DNA of 21,740 nucleotides from a virus, in the IMG/VR virus record IMGVR_UViG_3300009128_000731, positions 1-21,740 of that record. One strand, 5' to 3'. Positions 21,174 to 21,740 of this stretch are shown piece after piece. The notes under the pieces were generated by a model, which had not been told where the DNA came from, made no database searches, and was given only the letters and a program-made list of their open reading frames with translations. Position numbers and translations under genes: made by a program. The stretch's first letter is position 1; every line of letters begins with the position of its first letter.

Positions 21174-21466
21174 GGTGACACCTCGGCGATCCTCTTGTCC
21201 GCGGCCTCGGCGGTCGGGATGATCTCGCAGGCGTCGAGTACGGCGATCCGCTCCACCGCCGGGGCGATGCGGGTGTAATTGTCGCCCGACTTCGCCGGAC
21301 CGGTCAGCGACAGGTCGGAAAGCGTCATCGCCCCCCGCCAGCGCCAGATCCGCCGGGAGTCGCTGAGCACGACCGTCCGCCCCTCGACGGCCTCGACCGT
21401 CCCGTAGTGCACCCCCGCGTCCCGCGCTCGGATGATGGCCTTGCGGCCGATGATGTTCTCGTACAT
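21161..21466 (-). CDS. Small conserved phage-type protein, DUF6948-like
   Basis: This 101-residue protein starts at ATG 21466 (MYENIIGRKAIIRARDAGVH), with GGAGG five bases upstream. A longer frame to 21604 would read through a hairpin and is unlikely. It has the beta-rich pattern GTVEAVEGRTVVLSDSRRIW, then RGAMTLSDLSLTG and RIAVLDACEIIPTAEAA, which I recognise as the family I remember as DUF6948, found in phages and mobile DNA. That recognition is from memory and not from a search. The function is unknown. The fold suggests a small SH3-like barrel. Translation of the X-Gly gene is coupled to it, so the two may act together. Confidence 0.75.
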   Translation of the reverse strand: MYENIIGRKAIIRARDAGVHYGTVEAVEGRTVVLSDSRRIWRWRGAMTLSDLSLTGPAKSGDNYTRIAPAVERIAVLDACEIIPTAEAADKRIAEVSPWNA

Positions 21467-21604
21467 GGTACCTCCCCACGCCGCCGCGCCTCGGCTGTGC
21501 AGCCGGAAAGGCACCGAGGCGCGACGACGGGGTAGATGGTTTGCTGTTCCGACTGCACGAGAGCAGTCTGCCACAGTCCCGCCCGCCGGTCTACTCCGAA
21601 ACAA
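21467..21604 (-). promoter_or_regulatory. Structured leader of the DUF6948-like gene
   Basis: Just before the ribosome site lies a 9-base-pair inverted repeat GCGCCTCGG (21486-21494) / CCGAGGCGC (21514-21522). A shorter, tighter hairpin CGGCTG-TG-CAGCCG (21492-21505) shares part of its left arm, so the two folds exclude each other. Further upstream is a perfect dyad GACTGC-ACGAGA-GCAGTC (21551-21568). No convincing -35/-10 pair is seen. Confidence 0.45.
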
Positions 21605-21621
21605 ACCCGCGGCGATTCGGA

Positions 21622-21740
21622 CTAGACGGCACTCGCGCGCTTGTGGTACGGGCGTGATCGCTGGAGATCCTGGAAAATCCGGATGACTACCCGATCGGGT
21701 GGAACCTCGCCATTAGCGACGGCACCACCTCGCACCCGTG
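21622..21740 (-). CDS. Possible C-terminus of an upstream gene (cut by window edge), uncertain
   Basis: A minus-strand frame is open from the window edge to TAG at 21622-21624 and reads, in its last part, DRVVIRIFQDLQRSRPYHKR followed by ASAV. Direction agrees with the other genes. However, G/C at third positions is only about 58 percent, lower than in neighbouring genes. A competing plus-strand frame (21661 to the edge) has a higher share. I cannot decide which, if either, is coding. Confidence 0.2.
   Translation of the reverse strand, partial: RVRGGAVANGEVPPDRVVIRIFQDLQRSRPYHKRASAV

Noticed and set aside
20534-21278. Plus-strand frames through the array giving Arg-Ser or Ala-Gly/Val repeats
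   Set aside because: A six-base array is open in several frames by construction. Only the minus X-Gly frame has a start with a ribosome site, coupling to the previous gene and a stop right at the array end.
1-21740. tRNA or rRNA genes, insertion sequences, integrase or attachment sites
   Set aside because: I looked for cloverleaf ends, transposase-like frames and long terminal repeats and saw none that I could support.

Overview
The window reads as the virion-structure and lysis part of a double-stranded DNA tailed phage or prophage with a long non-contractile tail (siphovirus type). Every gene I can support lies on the minus strand, so transcription runs from right to left. The evidence is the gene order: a HK97-fold-like major capsid protein, connector and tail-terminator-like genes, a tail tube protein, a tail assembly chaperone pair with a -1 overlap, a tape measure protein, large distal tail proteins, then a lysozyme and small membrane proteins. 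There is no sheath or contractile baseplate gene. The DNA is strongly G+C rich with G/C-ending codons, and most genes have GGAGG-type ribosome sites 5-11 bases before the start or overlap the previous stop (ATGA, TGATG, GTGA). The host cannot be named from the sequence. No integrase, terminase, portal or tRNA gene is visible.

Right part (21740 to 20383): a roughly 275-base leader with dyads and a hairpin, a small protein resembling the family I remember as DUF6948, then a coupled gene for a protein made almost wholly of X-Gly dipeptides (X = Tyr, Asp, Ser or His), encoded by 48 six-base units. A 450-base gap follows, holding a possible 38-codon gene, two perfect dyads and a weak promoter candidate in front of the capsid gene.

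Head and fibre region (20382 to 14105): major capsid protein, a basic-tailed unknown protein, a 57-residue gene, a 607-residue repeat-rich fibre-like protein, a 97-residue beta protein, a 522-residue protein with four 17-residue repeats and a probable jelly-roll domain, and a 143-residue unknown protein. Two fibre-like genes between capsid and connector genes is an unusual place for tail fibres and raises the possibility of capsid-bound fibres.

Connector and tail region (14105 to 2619): adaptor-like protein, tail-terminator-like protein, a 99-residue helical protein, a HK97-gp10-like neck protein, tail tube, a second beta-rich structural protein, an 87-residue unknown protein, the chaperone and its probable frameshift extension, tape measure, an 1112-residue distal tail protein with sialidase-type Asp-boxes, and a tail hub-like protein.

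Left part (2618 to 1): a regulatory-looking gap, a GEWL/transglycosylase-type lysozyme, four small genes of which two have a single membrane segment (candidate holin/spanin functions), two GC-rich hairpins, a 66-residue small gene and the first 15 codons of what may be a DNA methyltransferase.
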